NCBI GenBank assembly: GCA_900542035.1
Contig: UQMJ01000005.1
Location: 62,001-126,000, forward strand
Length of the DNA stretch: 64,000 bases
Direction: 5' to 3'
DNA from: an uncultured Clostridium sp.
GTDB lineage: Bacteria; Bacillota; Clostridia; Lachnospirales; Lachnospiraceae
The first letter of the stretch is position 1. Each line of letters opens with the position of its first letter. The notes under the pieces were generated by a model, which was not told the origin of the DNA, made no database searches, and worked only from the letters and a program-made list of their open reading frames with translations. Positions 8,114 to 16,350 of this stretch are shown here, in pieces. Position numbers and translations under genes: made by a program.

Positions 8114-9157
8114 ATGACAACACTTGTCAAAAAATCCTTATTTAATCCCCAGGGAGATACGGAAGTCATTAAGCGCCGGATGATAGGGGGAAATACTACT
8201 AACTTAAATGACTTTAACAATTTAAAATACCCATGGGTCAGCGACTGGTACCGTCAGGCGATGAATAACTTCTGGATTCCGGAAGAGATCAATCTGTCCC
8301 AGGATGTAAAAGATTACCCCAGACTTTCACAGGCAGAACGGACTGCATACGACAAGATCCTGAGCTTTCTGGTATTTCTGGATTCTCTTCAGAGCGCCAA
8401 TCTGCCGAATATCGGCGCTTATGTAACGGCTAATGAAGTAAACCTGTGCCTGTCTATCCAGGCATTCCAGGAGTGCGTCCACAGTCAGAGCTACAGCTAT
8501 ATGCTGGATACTATCTGCAGTCCGGTAGAGCGCAACCAGATTCTTTATCAGTGGAAGACGGATGAGCATCTGATGCGCCGCAATACGTTTATTGGAGATT
8601 TATATAATCAGTTTCAGGAAAACCAGACGCCGGAAGCTCTTTTAAAAGTGCTGATGGCAAACTACATTCTGGAAGGCATTTATTTTTACAGCGGTTTTAT
8701 GTTTTTTTACAACCTTTCCCGAAATGGAAAGATGCCTGGATCAGCCCAGGAAATCCGCTACATCAACCGAGATGAAAATACCCATTTATGGCTGTTCCGC
8801 AACATTTTACTGGAACTGAAAAATGAGGAACCGGAGCTGTTTACAGAAGAAATGGTAAAAGAACTGCAGGAAATGCTGAAAGAAGGCGTCCGTCAGGAAA
8901 TCGCATGGGGACATTATGTGATCGGGGATGAGATTTCAGGACTGAACAAAAAAATGATTCGCGATTATATCCACTATCTGGGAAATCTGCGCTGGTCCAG
9001 TCTGGGATTTGGCTATCTGTATGAAGAAAACAGGGAAGAACCGGCCAGCATGGCCTGGGTCAGCCAGTATTCCAACGCCAATATGGTAAAGACAGATTTC
9101 TTTGAGGCCAAGAGTACGGCTTATGCCAAGAGTACGGCGCTGATTGATGACTTGTAA
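8114..9157 (+). CDS. nrdB: Class I ribonucleoside-diphosphate reductase, beta subunit
   Basis: A 347-residue ferritin-like radical-generating subunit. ATG 8114 follows an AAGGAG site (8099-8104). The di-metal ligands are all visible: D90 (FLDSLQ), E120 and H123 (QECVHSQSYSYM), E187 (NYILEGIYFY), E221 and H224 (RDENTHLWLF). Y127 occupies the tyrosyl-radical position, seven residues after E120, so this looks like a conventional tyrosyl-radical enzyme, not a class Ic (Phe/Val) variant. No nrdI gene is adjacent, which argues mildly against the Mn-loaded class Ib type. The T-box promoter of pheST begins about 20 bases after the stop, with no clear terminator between. Confidence 0.95.
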   Translation: MTTLVKKSLFNPQGDTEVIKRRMIGGNTTNLNDFNNLKYPWVSDWYRQAMNNFWIPEEINLSQDVKDYPRLSQAERTAYDKILSFLVFLDSLQSANLPNIGAYVTANEVNLCLSIQAFQECVHSQSYSYMLDTICSPVERNQILYQWKTDEHLMRRNTFIGDLYNQFQENQTPEALLKVLMANYILEGIYFYSGFMFFYNLSRNGKMPGSAQEIRYINRDENTHLWLFRNILLELKNEEPELFTEEMVKELQEMLKEGVRQEIAWGHYVIGDEISGLNKKMIRDYIHYLGNLRWSSLGFGYLYEENREEPASMAWVSQYSNANMVKTDFFEAKSTAYAKSTALIDDL

Positions 9158-9178
9158 TACAGAGGGCGCAAGATAGAC

Positions 9179-9207
9179 TTGACAATTCCGGTATTAGTGA
9201 TTAGAAT
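9179..9207 (+). promoter_or_regulatory. pheST promoter
   Basis: TTGACA (9179-9184), a 17-base spacer and TAGAAT (9202-9207). The predicted start near 9214 places the whole T-box leader in the transcript. Confidence 0.85.
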
Positions 9208-9213
9208 GTTAAA

Positions 9214-9492
9214 TAGTTTATAAAAAAGGCTGTGAATGTGACAGTAAGCCCTTATTTTTCCCACAGAGAGAGGAAGCCACCGGCTGTAAGCTTCCTTGGG
9301 TTCCGATAACTGGCCGAATTTCCCACAGGAGCCGCGCTGCTGAAACCGGTATGGGACAAAAGTCTCCTGGCGCTAGGCAGTGACGTTTCGTACACGTTAC
9401 GTATAGGATGAGAGCCTGTTCAGACAGGAATCAGGGTGGTACCGCGAGGCTTAAGCTTCGTCCCTTCGTTTTGGAGGGACGGAGCTTTTTTT
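9214..9492 (+). promoter_or_regulatory. T-box leader (tRNA-Phe responsive) controlling pheST
   Basis: The conserved T-box sequence AGGGTGGTACCGCG is at 9433-9446. Its TGGT can pair with the ACCA 3' end of uncharged tRNA-Phe. A GA-rich element (CACAGAGAGAGG) and a GGAAGC...GCTTCC stem mark the Stem I region around 9262-9297. A competing terminator hairpin and T tract follow. Linkage to pheS sets the amino acid as Phe. TTC triplets occur at 9301-9303 and 9320-9322, but I could not fold Stem I well enough to name the specifier. Confidence 0.93.
9453..9492 (+). terminator. T-box attenuator terminator
   Basis: AAGCTTCGTCCCT (9453-9465) pairs with AGGGACGGAGCTT (9475-9487; one G-T pair), followed by a run of T to 9492. 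It is mutually exclusive with the antiterminator formed by the T-box sequence. Confidence 0.9.
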
Positions 9493-9555
9493 AATCAACT
9501 CCCCCAGCAATATCTCTCCAGAACCCGTTTAAAAAAATCAAGAGAAGGAGATATT

Positions 9556-10575
9556 ATGAAAGAGCAGTTAGAGAAAATCAAATCAGAAGCCCTGGCAAAG
9601 CTGAATGCCGCTGACAAGTTAGACACATTAAACGAAATCCGTGTTGCTTACCTGGGAAAGAAAGGCGAGCTGACCACCGTATTAAAGAGCATGAAGGATG
9701 TGGCTCCGGAAGAACGTCCAAAAGTAGGACAGATGGTCAATGAAGTAAGAGCTGTCATTGAAGAGAAGTTAGAAGAAACCAGAGCTTCTCTGGCAAGAAA
9801 GGCCAGAGAAGAGCAGATGGCAAACGAAGTGATTGACGTAACCCTTCCAGCCAACAGAGGCAGAATGGGACACAGCCATCCAAACGCCATTGCATTGGCA
9901 GAAGTAGAGCGTATTTTTACCGGCATGGGATACGAAGTAGTAGAAGGTCCGGAAGTCGAATATGACAGGTATAACTTTGAAAAACTGAACATTCCAAAGG
10001 GACATCCGGCAAGAGACGAGCAGGATACCTTCTATATTAACGAGAATATTCTGTTAAGAAGCCAGACTTCTCCGGTTCAGGTTCGTACCATGGAAAACCG
10101 CAAGCCTCCGATCCGTATTATCGCTCCTGGACGTGTATTCCGTTCCGATGCAGTCGATGCAACCCATTCTCCATCCTTCCATCAGATTGAAGGTCTGGTA
10201 ATCGACAAACACGTGACCTTCGCAGACTTAAAGGGTACCCTGGCAGAATTTGCAAAAGAGTTGTTTGGGCCAGAGACAAAGGTAAAATTCCGTCCTCATC
10301 ATTTCCCATTTACCGAGCCTAGTGCAGAGGTAGATGTAAGCTGTTTTAAGTGCGGCGGAAAGGGATGCCGGTTCTGCAAGGGATCCGGCTGGATTGAGAT
10401 TTTAGGCTGCGGCATGGTGCATCCGAGAGTTCTGGAGATGTGCAGCATCGATCCAAATGAATACTCCGGCTTTGCATTTGGCGTTGGTCTGGAGAGAATT
10501 GCCCTGTTAAAATATGAGATTGACGACATGAGACTGCTGTACGAGAATGACGCCCGTTTCTTAAAGCAGTTCTAA
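9556..10575 (+). CDS. pheS: Phenylalanyl-tRNA synthetase alpha subunit
   Basis: A 339-residue catalytic subunit of the alpha2-beta2 enzyme that charges tRNA-Phe. ATG 9556 follows AAGGAG (9545-9550); the longer frame upstream is leader sequence. Residues 1-90 form the coiled-coil tRNA-binding arm. The class II aminoacylation core follows with motif 2 (GRVFRSDAVDATHSPSFHQ) and motif 3 (GVGLERIALLKYEIDD). The segment SCFKCGGKGCRFCKGSGW carries a Cys cluster (CxxC pairs) between motifs 2 and 3, as in many clostridial PheS. pheT follows after 35 bases in the same T-box-regulated operon. Confidence 0.97.
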   Translation: MKEQLEKIKSEALAKLNAADKLDTLNEIRVAYLGKKGELTTVLKSMKDVAPEERPKVGQMVNEVRAVIEEKLEETRASLARKAREEQMANEVIDVTLPANRGRMGHSHPNAIALAEVERIFTGMGYEVVEGPEVEYDRYNFEKLNIPKGHPARDEQDTFYINENILLRSQTSPVQVRTMENRKPPIRIIAPGRVFRSDAVDATHSPSFHQIEGLVIDKHVTFADLKGTLAEFAKELFGPETKVKFRPHHFPFTEPSAEVDVSCFKCGGKGCRFCKGSGWIEILGCGMVHPRVLEMCSIDPNEYSGFAFGVGLERIALLKYEIDDMRLLYENDARFLKQF

Positions 10576-10610
10576 GCAAGGATGAGAATGGAAGAAAAGG
10601 AGATTAGATT

Positions 10611-13031
10611 ATGAATACAGCGTTATCATGGATTAAAGCATACGTTCCGGATTTAGATGTGACAGCTCAGGAATATACCGACGCTATGACATTGTCCGGA
10701 ACGAAGGTAGAAGGATATGAGTGTCTGGACAAAAATCTGGAAAAGATTGTAGTCGGACAGATTAAAAAAATTGAAAAGCATCCGGATGCAGATAAGCTGA
10801 TTATCTGTCAGGTAGACGTAGGAACCGAGACCATCCAGATTGTGACCGGCGCTCCAAATGTAAAAGAAGGAGATAAGGTTCCGGTTGTATTAGACGGAGG
10901 AAAAGTAGCAGGCGGACATGACAGCGGCCCTCTTCCGGAAGATGGAATCCGGATTAAAAGCGGCAAATTAAGAGGCGTTGATTCTTACGGTATGATGTGC
11001 TCCATCGAAGAACTGGGTTCTAACAGGGATATGTATCCTCTGGCTCCGGAAAGCGGCATTTACATTCTTCCGGAAGACGCCCAGGTAGGTGCAGATGCAG
11101 TAGAGGTACTGGGCCTTCACGACGTGGTATTTGAGTACGAAATTACTTCTAACCGTGTAGACTGCTACAGCGTGCTTGGCATTGCAAGAGAAGCAGCCGC
11201 TACCTTTGGAAAGCCATTTATTCCTCCGGTTGTGACAAAGAGCGGAAACAATGAGGATATTCACGATTATTTAAAGGTAACGGTAGAAAATCAGGAACTT
11301 TGCCCAAGATATTGTGCAAGAATGGTAAAGAATATTAAACTGGCTCCGTCTCCGGAGTGGATGCAGAGACGTCTGGCTGCCAGCGGCATCCGCCCAATCA
11401 ATAACCTGGTAGACATTACCAATTACATTATGGAAGAATATGGCCAGCCTATGCACGCATTCGACTATGATCTGCTGGCAGGCCATGAGATTGTGGTAAA
11501 ATGCGCAGAAGACGGCGATGAGTTCCAGACCTTAGACGGACAGGTAAGAAAGCTGGATCATACGATTCTGATGATTAATGACGGGGAAAAGGCAGTCGGC
11601 ATTGCCGGAATTATGGGCGGCGAAAACTCCAAGATTACCGATGATGTCAAGACCATGGTATTTGAGTGCGCCTGCTTTGACGGCACCAATATCCGTCTGT
11701 CTGCCAAGAAGGCCGGATTAAGAACCGATGCTTCCGGCAAATATGAAAAAGGTCTGGATCCCAATACGGCCATGGAAGCGGTAAACCGCGCCTGCCAGTT
11801 AATCGAAGAGCTGGGAGCCGGAGAAGTAGTAGGCGGCGTGATAGACATCTGCGCCGGATTAAAGGAACCGAAGAGAATCCCCTTCCATCCGGATCGCATT
11901 AACAAATTGCTGGGAACCGACCTTTCCAAAGAAACCATGTTAAGCTACTTTGGACCGTTAGAGATTGGTTACGACGAAGAGACAGGCGAAGTGATTGCTC
12001 CAACCTGGAGACAGGATCTGGAGAGAGAGGCAGACATTGCAGAGGAAGTAGCAAGATTCTTTGGCTATGACAAGATTCCAACTACTCTGCCGGCAGGAGA
12101 GTCTACCACAGGAAAGCTGTCTTACAAGCTTCGGATCGAGGAAAAAGCCAGAGAAATTGCAGAATTTTCCGGTTTCTCCCAGGCAATGACCTATTCCTTT
12201 GAAAGTCCTAAGGTATTTGACAAGCTGTTAATTCCTGCAGACTCCAGGCTTCGCCAGACCGTTGTGATTTCCAATCCGCTGGGCGAGGATTTCAGCGTCA
12301 TGCGTACCCTGCCGTTAAACGGTATGCTGACTTCTCTGTCTACCAACTACAACCGCAGAAACAAGGACGTCCGTCTTTATGAGATGGCAACGGTTTATCT
12401 GCCAAAGAGCCTTCCTCTGACCGAACTTCCAGACGAGCGGATGCAGTTTGTATTAGGAATGTACGGAGACGGCGATTTCTTTACCATGAAGGGCGTGGTA
12501 GAAGAATTCTTTGAAAGCGTTGGCATGACCGGACGCCTTCACTACGATCCCAATGGGGATCATCCGTACCTGCACCCAGGAAGAAAGGCAGATATTGTAT
12601 ATAACAATACTGTAATCGGCTATTTAGGTGAGATTCATCCGGATGTGGCAGACAATTATAAGATTGGGGAAAAGGCTTATGTGGCAGTGGTAGATATGCC
12701 GGCTATGTTAGACTTTACCACCTTTGACAGAAAGTATGCCGGACTGGCAAAATTCCCTGCGGTAAGCAGAGATTTAAGTATGGTGGTTCCGAAATCCGTA
12801 CTGGCAGGCCAGATTGAAGATATGATTGTCCAGAGAAGCGGAAAGATTCTGGAAGAGTGCAAATTGTTTGATATTTACGAAGGAAGTCAGATTAAGGAAG
12901 GATATAAGTCCATGGCTTATTCCATTACCTTTAGAGCACAGGATCATACCCTGGAAGAAAAAGAAATTACCAGTGTAATGAACAAAATTTTAAATGGCCT
13001 TCAGGGAATGGGAATTGAACTGAGAGCATAA
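10611..13031 (+). CDS. pheT: Phenylalanyl-tRNA synthetase beta subunit
   Basis: 806 residues, the normal length. An EMAP/Myf-like tRNA-binding domain lies at about 40-150 (VGQIKKIEKHPDADKLIICQVD). The B3/B4 editing domain is at about 210-400 and includes GIRPINNLVDITNYIMEEYGQ and the MAGIMGG-type loop (AVGIAGIMGGENSKI). Then come the B5 DNA-binding-like fold, the inactive catalytic-like domain, and the C-terminal ferredoxin-fold anticodon-binding domain (KFPAVSRDLSMVVP). It hydrolyses mischarged Tyr-tRNA-Phe and binds tRNA. ATG 10611 has a GGAG site about 10 bases upstream. Confidence 0.97.
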   Translation: MNTALSWIKAYVPDLDVTAQEYTDAMTLSGTKVEGYECLDKNLEKIVVGQIKKIEKHPDADKLIICQVDVGTETIQIVTGAPNVKEGDKVPVVLDGGKVAGGHDSGPLPEDGIRIKSGKLRGVDSYGMMCSIEELGSNRDMYPLAPESGIYILPEDAQVGADAVEVLGLHDVVFEYEITSNRVDCYSVLGIAREAAATFGKPFIPPVVTKSGNNEDIHDYLKVTVENQELCPRYCARMVKNIKLAPSPEWMQRRLAASGIRPINNLVDITNYIMEEYGQPMHAFDYDLLAGHEIVVKCAEDGDEFQTLDGQVRKLDHTILMINDGEKAVGIAGIMGGENSKITDDVKTMVFECACFDGTNIRLSAKKAGLRTDASGKYEKGLDPNTAMEAVNRACQLIEELGAGEVVGGVIDICAGLKEPKRIPFHPDRINKLLGTDLSKETMLSYFGPLEIGYDEETGEVIAPTWRQDLEREADIAEEVARFFGYDKIPTTLPAGESTTGKLSYKLRIEEKAREIAEFSGFSQAMTYSFESPKVFDKLLIPADSRLRQTVVISNPLGEDFSVMRTLPLNGMLTSLSTNYNRRNKDVRLYEMATVYLPKSLPLTELPDERMQFVLGMYGDGDFFTMKGVVEEFFESVGMTGRLHYDPNGDHPYLHPGRKADIVYNNTVIGYLGEIHPDVADNYKIGEKAYVAVVDMPAMLDFTTFDRKYAGLAKFPAVSRDLSMVVPKSVLAGQIEDMIVQRSGKILEECKLFDIYEGSQIKEGYKSMAYSITFRAQDHTLEEKEITSVMNKILNGLQGMGIELRA

Positions 13032-13037
13032 ATACCA

Positions 13038-13071
13038 GAAAGCGGCGGCATAGTTCGCCGCTTTTGGTTTA
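13038..13071 (+). terminator. pheT rho-independent terminator
   Basis: AAAGCGGCG (13039-13047) pairs with CGCCGCTTT (13056-13064), and a T-rich stretch follows, 7 bases after the pheT stop. Confidence 0.85.
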
Positions 13072-13103
13072 TTAGATCATAGGAAAAGCGGAGGAAGAGT
13101 TTT

Positions 13104-13934
13104 ATGTTTGCAGATTACCATGTACATACAGCATTTAGTGATGATTCCATTTATCCGATGGAATGCGTAGTCAAAGATGCTGTTGGATTACAGATGGATG
13201 AGATTTGCATGACGGATCATGTAGATTATGGAGTAAAGGACGACTGGGATAGTGGGAACGAGATTCTATACCGGAATGGGGAGCCTTTAGCCAATGTAGA
13301 TTACCCTCTCTACATGGAAGAGATAAATCGCATCCGGAATCAGTATCAGGAAAAAATTACGATTAAAACAGGTATGGAATTTGGTGTACAAACCCATACG
13401 ATACCGAAGTTTCAGGAACTATTTGACCGCTATCCCTTTGATTTTATTATTTTATCCATTCATCAGGTGGAGGATAAAGAATTTTGGACCCAGGAGTTTC
13501 AAAAAGGAAGAACCCAGGATGAGTATCAGAAACGGTATTATGAAGAAATGCTGAGAGTAGTCCAAGTTTATAAAGACTACAGTGTTTTGGGCCATATGGA
13601 TTTAATCAATCGCTATGATAAGGCAGGAGAATATCCGTTTGAAAAAGTGAAACCCTTGATTTCTGAAATTTTAAAGATTGTAATTGCAGATGGAAAAGGA
13701 ATTGAAATCAACACTTCTTCACACAGGTACGGGTTAAAGGATTCTATGCCATCTGCAGAATTATTAAAGCTGTACCGAGATTTAGGCGGAACCATTATTA
13801 CCATTGGCAGTGACAGCCACAAACCGGAACATTTAGGAAGGTATATTCAGGAGGCAAAGGAGCAGTTAAAAGAATTAGGATTTCATTCTTTTTGTACCTA
13901 TAATAAGATGGAACCAACGTTTCATAGTCTGTAA
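13104..13934 (+). CDS. PHP-domain phosphoesterase, histidinol-phosphatase type
   Basis: A 276-residue PHP-family metal-dependent phosphatase. The metal ligands appear in order: DYHVHTAFSDDS, MTDHVDYG, GMEFGVQT, SIHQVED, GHMDLINRY and GSDSHKPEHLG. This order matches HisK/HisJ histidinol-phosphatases, which remove phosphate from histidinol phosphate in histidine biosynthesis, but no other his gene is nearby. The wider PHP family also includes generic phosphoesterases. ATG 13104 has GGAGG 8 bases upstream. Codon use looks somewhat more AT-rich than in pheST, by eye only. Confidence 0.8.
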   Translation: MFADYHVHTAFSDDSIYPMECVVKDAVGLQMDEICMTDHVDYGVKDDWDSGNEILYRNGEPLANVDYPLYMEEINRIRNQYQEKITIKTGMEFGVQTHTIPKFQELFDRYPFDFIILSIHQVEDKEFWTQEFQKGRTQDEYQKRYYEEMLRVVQVYKDYSVLGHMDLINRYDKAGEYPFEKVKPLISEILKIVIADGKGIEINTSSHRYGLKDSMPSAELLKLYRDLGGTIITIGSDSHKPEHLGRYIQEAKEQLKELGFHSFCTYNKMEPTFHSL

Positions 13935-13988
13935 CCTTTTAACTGAACATACAGAAAAGAAGAGCTCCATCAGGAGGAAATCGTTTCC

Positions 13989-14513
13989 ATGAATTATGAG
14001 ATTATCAGAAGCAGCCGGAAAACCCTGGCCCTGGAGATTACACGGGACGGACAGCTAAAGGTACGGGCTCCGTATAAGGTTTCCAGAAAAGAAATCCAGA
14101 ACTTTGTAAAATCAAAAGAATCATGGATTTTCAAACATTTAAAGCGGATTGAGGAGACAAAAGCAGAGCAGCCGGAACCATTATCCTCAGAGGAGATTGA
14201 AAAACTGGTGCAAAAAGCCCTGCAGGTGCTTCCGGAAAAAGTGGAACATTATGCCAGGATCATAGGGGTAACCTATGGAAGAATTACCATCCGCAACCAG
14301 AAGACCCGCTGGGGAAGCTGCAGCAGCAAAGGAAACTTGAATTTTAACTGTCAGCTGATGCGTCTGCCGGAAGAACTGCAGGATTATGTGGTGGTACATG
14401 AATTGTGCCACCGGAAAGAAATGAATCATTCCTCTGATTTCTGGAAAGAAGTAGAATATATCATGCCGGATTACCAGGAGAGGAGGGCACGTCTGAAGCA
14501 GGTACGCGTCTGA
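13989..14513 (+). CDS. YgjP/DUF45-like zinc metallohydrolase
   Basis: A 174-residue protein with the zinc motif HELCHRKEMNHSSDFW (HExxH plus a downstream His). It is preceded by the family signature RITIRNQKTRWGSCSSKGNLNFN and then LMRLPEELQDYVVVHELCH. This is the WLM/YgjP-like (DUF45, SprT-like) group. Reported roles are uncertain, so only metal-dependent hydrolase is called. ATG 13989 follows an AGGAGG site (13973-13978). It sits 54 bases behind the PHP gene and may be co-transcribed with it. Confidence 0.85.
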   Translation: MNYEIIRSSRKTLALEITRDGQLKVRAPYKVSRKEIQNFVKSKESWIFKHLKRIEETKAEQPEPLSSEEIEKLVQKALQVLPEKVEHYARIIGVTYGRITIRNQKTRWGSCSSKGNLNFNCQLMRLPEELQDYVVVHELCHRKEMNHSSDFWKEVEYIMPDYQERRARLKQVRV

Positions 14514-14709
14514 TAGGAATGGATTCATTCTTTTTTTGTCAGAAATCCGGAAAAACGGTCAGCACAGGCCTGTCAGACAAAAAAGATATTTGTATAAAAT
14601 TGCTGAATCACAGCGGAAATTGCAGGAGGATAAAGTTTGTATCTGGAATAAAAACGGCGTTGGAAGGAAATGTATTGGTAAAAATTAATAAAATTATCGG
14701 TGAAAGTAC

Positions 14710-14738
14710 TTGAATTAATAACAAAAGTGTGGTATATT
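14710..14738 (+). promoter_or_regulatory. Promoter of the sugar ABC/malQ operon
   Basis: TTGAAT (14710-14715), a 17-base spacer and TATATT (14733-14738), with a predicted start near 14745. The stretch 14514-14709 before it holds no convincing gene; a 64-codon frame at 14519 is rejected. Confidence 0.75.
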
Positions 14739-14752
14739 GATTTCATCAGATT

Positions 14753-14776
14753 GGAAACGTTACCGATAACGTTGCC
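14753..14776 (+). promoter_or_regulatory. LacI-type operator downstream of the sugar operon promoter
   Basis: AACGTTACCGATAACGTT (14756-14773) contains two AACGTT cores in a near-palindromic arrangement, typical of LacI/GalR-family operators. It begins about 10 bases after the predicted transcription start, where a bound repressor would block elongation. The LacI gene at the end of the cluster (19598-20638) is the obvious candidate regulator. Confidence 0.7.
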
Positions 14777-14869
14777 GGAATGGTAATGAATGATGCAGAC
14801 TGCAAACAGAAGATTTGCTGTTCTGGAGACGCTGAGGTAAAGAAGATGGAAAGAAGGGACGGGTTTATT

Positions 14870-16282
14870 ATGAAATTAAAAAAATTAGCAGCAGTATCGT
14901 TATCAGCAGCTATGGTAGCAGGAGCTATGACCGGATGCGGCAGTTCTGAGCAGAATGCGCCTGCAGAGACGACAGCAGCAAGTACAACTGCGAAAGCAGA
15001 CGAGACAGAGACAAAGGCTGAGGAGGAGACCACAGAGGCAGCCGAGCCGGCGGGAGACGGCCAAGTTTATTATCTGAATTTTAAGCCAGAGCAGGCAGAT
15101 CAGTGGGTAGACTTAGCAGCATCCTATACCGACGAAACCGGCGTACCAGTTACTGTAGTAACTGCAGCTTCCGGTACCTACGAACAGACGTTAAAGTCAG
15201 AGATGGCAAAGAGCAATGCACCTACCTTATTCCAGGTAAATGGTCCGGTGGGTCTGGCATCCTGGAAAGATTACTGCTACGATTTAAAGGACAGCGCAGT
15301 GTATAAAGACTTATCCAGCGATGATTTTGCACTGATTGATGAGTCTGGCGCAGTAAAGGGCGTGGCATATGTAATTGAAACTTACGGCCTGATTTATAAT
15401 AAAAAGATTTTAAATGACTACATTGCCATGGATGGGGCAGTCATTTCTTCCGTAGATGAGATTAATAACTTTGAAACCTTAAAGGCAGTTGCAGAGGATC
15501 TGCAGGCAAAGAAAGATGACTTAGGTATTATGGGCGCATTTACTTCTGCTGGTTTTGATGCTTCTTCCGACTGGAGATTTAAGACCCATCTGGCAAATCT
15601 TCCATTGTATTATGAGTATCAGGCAGACGGAATTACCTCTACGGATGCGGTAAAGGGTACGTACTTAGATAACTATAAGCAGATTTTTGACTTGTATATC
15701 AACAATTCTACTTGTGAACCGACTTTGCTTTCCGGAAAGACCGGAGAAGATGCTTCTTCTGAATTTGCATTAGGCGAGGCAGTGTTCTATCAGAACGGAA
15801 CCTGGGCTTATAACGACATTAAAGACAATGAAGTTGCAGATGAAGATCTGGGAATGCTTCCAATCTACATTGGCGTAGAGGGAGAAGAGAAACAGGGACT
15901 CTGCACAGGATCAGAGAACTACTGGTGTGTAAACAGCAAAGCTTCTGAAGAAGATATCCAGGCAACTTTGGATTTCTTACAGTGGGTAGTAGAAAGTGAG
16001 ACAGGACGGAGAGGTCTAGCAGATATGGGATTTGTAACTCCATTTACCACCTTTACAGAAGAATACTTACCAGAGAACCCATTAGTGGCAGCAGCAGATG
16101 AGGATGTGAAGAAAGGCAATACCGTGGTTACCTGGAACTTCACTACCATGCCGTCTGAAGAGTGGAAGAACCAGCTGGGCAGCGCCCTTCTGGAATATGC
16201 GCAGGGTACAGGCGACTGGGCTGCAGTAGAAACTGCCTTTGTAGATGGATGGGCATCTGAATACCAGGCAGCAAACAATTAA
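14870..16282 (+). CDS. ABC transporter sugar-binding lipoprotein
   Basis: A 470-residue extracellular solute-binding protein. The start at ATG 14870 gives a clean lipoprotein signal, MKLKKLAAVSLSAAMVAG then AMTGC, with lipidated Cys24. An in-frame ATG at 14846 is possible. A Thr/Glu/Ala-rich linker (about 25-65) precedes the mature MalE-like fold (VYYLNFKPEQADQWVDLAASY; GAFTSAGFDASSDWRFKTH). Genes for two permeases, malQ and a LacI regulator follow, which suggests alpha-glucan or maltodextrin uptake; the sugar itself is inference. No ATPase gene is in the cluster, so a shared MsmK-type ATPase elsewhere is likely. A strong hairpin separates it from the permease genes. Confidence 0.9.
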   Translation: MKLKKLAAVSLSAAMVAGAMTGCGSSEQNAPAETTAASTTAKADETETKAEEETTEAAEPAGDGQVYYLNFKPEQADQWVDLAASYTDETGVPVTVVTAASGTYEQTLKSEMAKSNAPTLFQVNGPVGLASWKDYCYDLKDSAVYKDLSSDDFALIDESGAVKGVAYVIETYGLIYNKKILNDYIAMDGAVISSVDEINNFETLKAVAEDLQAKKDDLGIMGAFTSAGFDASSDWRFKTHLANLPLYYEYQADGITSTDAVKGTYLDNYKQIFDLYINNSTCEPTLLSGKTGEDASSEFALGEAVFYQNGTWAYNDIKDNEVADEDLGMLPIYIGVEGEEKQGLCTGSENYWCVNSKASEEDIQATLDFLQWVVESETGRRGLADMGFVTPFTTFTEEYLPENPLVAAADEDVKKGNTVVTWNFTTMPSEEWKNQLGSALLEYAQGTGDWAAVETAFVDGWASEYQAANN

Positions 16283-16295
16283 AACTATAGTTTTT

Positions 16296-16331
16296 ATGGG
16301 GTGGGTGACTTGCACCCGCCCCATTTGTTTT
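16296..16331 (+). terminator. Intra-operon hairpin between binding protein and permease genes
   Basis: ATGGGGTGGGTG (16296-16307) pairs with CACCCGCCCCAT (16313-16324; one G-T pair) around the 5-base loop ACTTG, followed by TTGTTTT. It is a 12-bp GC-rich stem 14 bases after the lipoprotein stop. Such partial terminators or 3'-end stabilisers make binding protein exceed permease; that role is inferred. Confidence 0.75.
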
Positions 16332-16350
16332 GCAGAAAAGAGGAATCTAT

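Noticed and set aside
14532..14584. Inverted repeat TTTTTTGTC / GACAAAAAA
   Set aside because: The arms are mostly homopolymer T/A with a loop of about 35 bases; expected by chance in AT-rich intergenic DNA.
14519..14713. 64-codon frame upstream of the sugar operon
   Set aside because: No proper ribosome binding site, runs into the operon promoter region, and the product resembles nothing.
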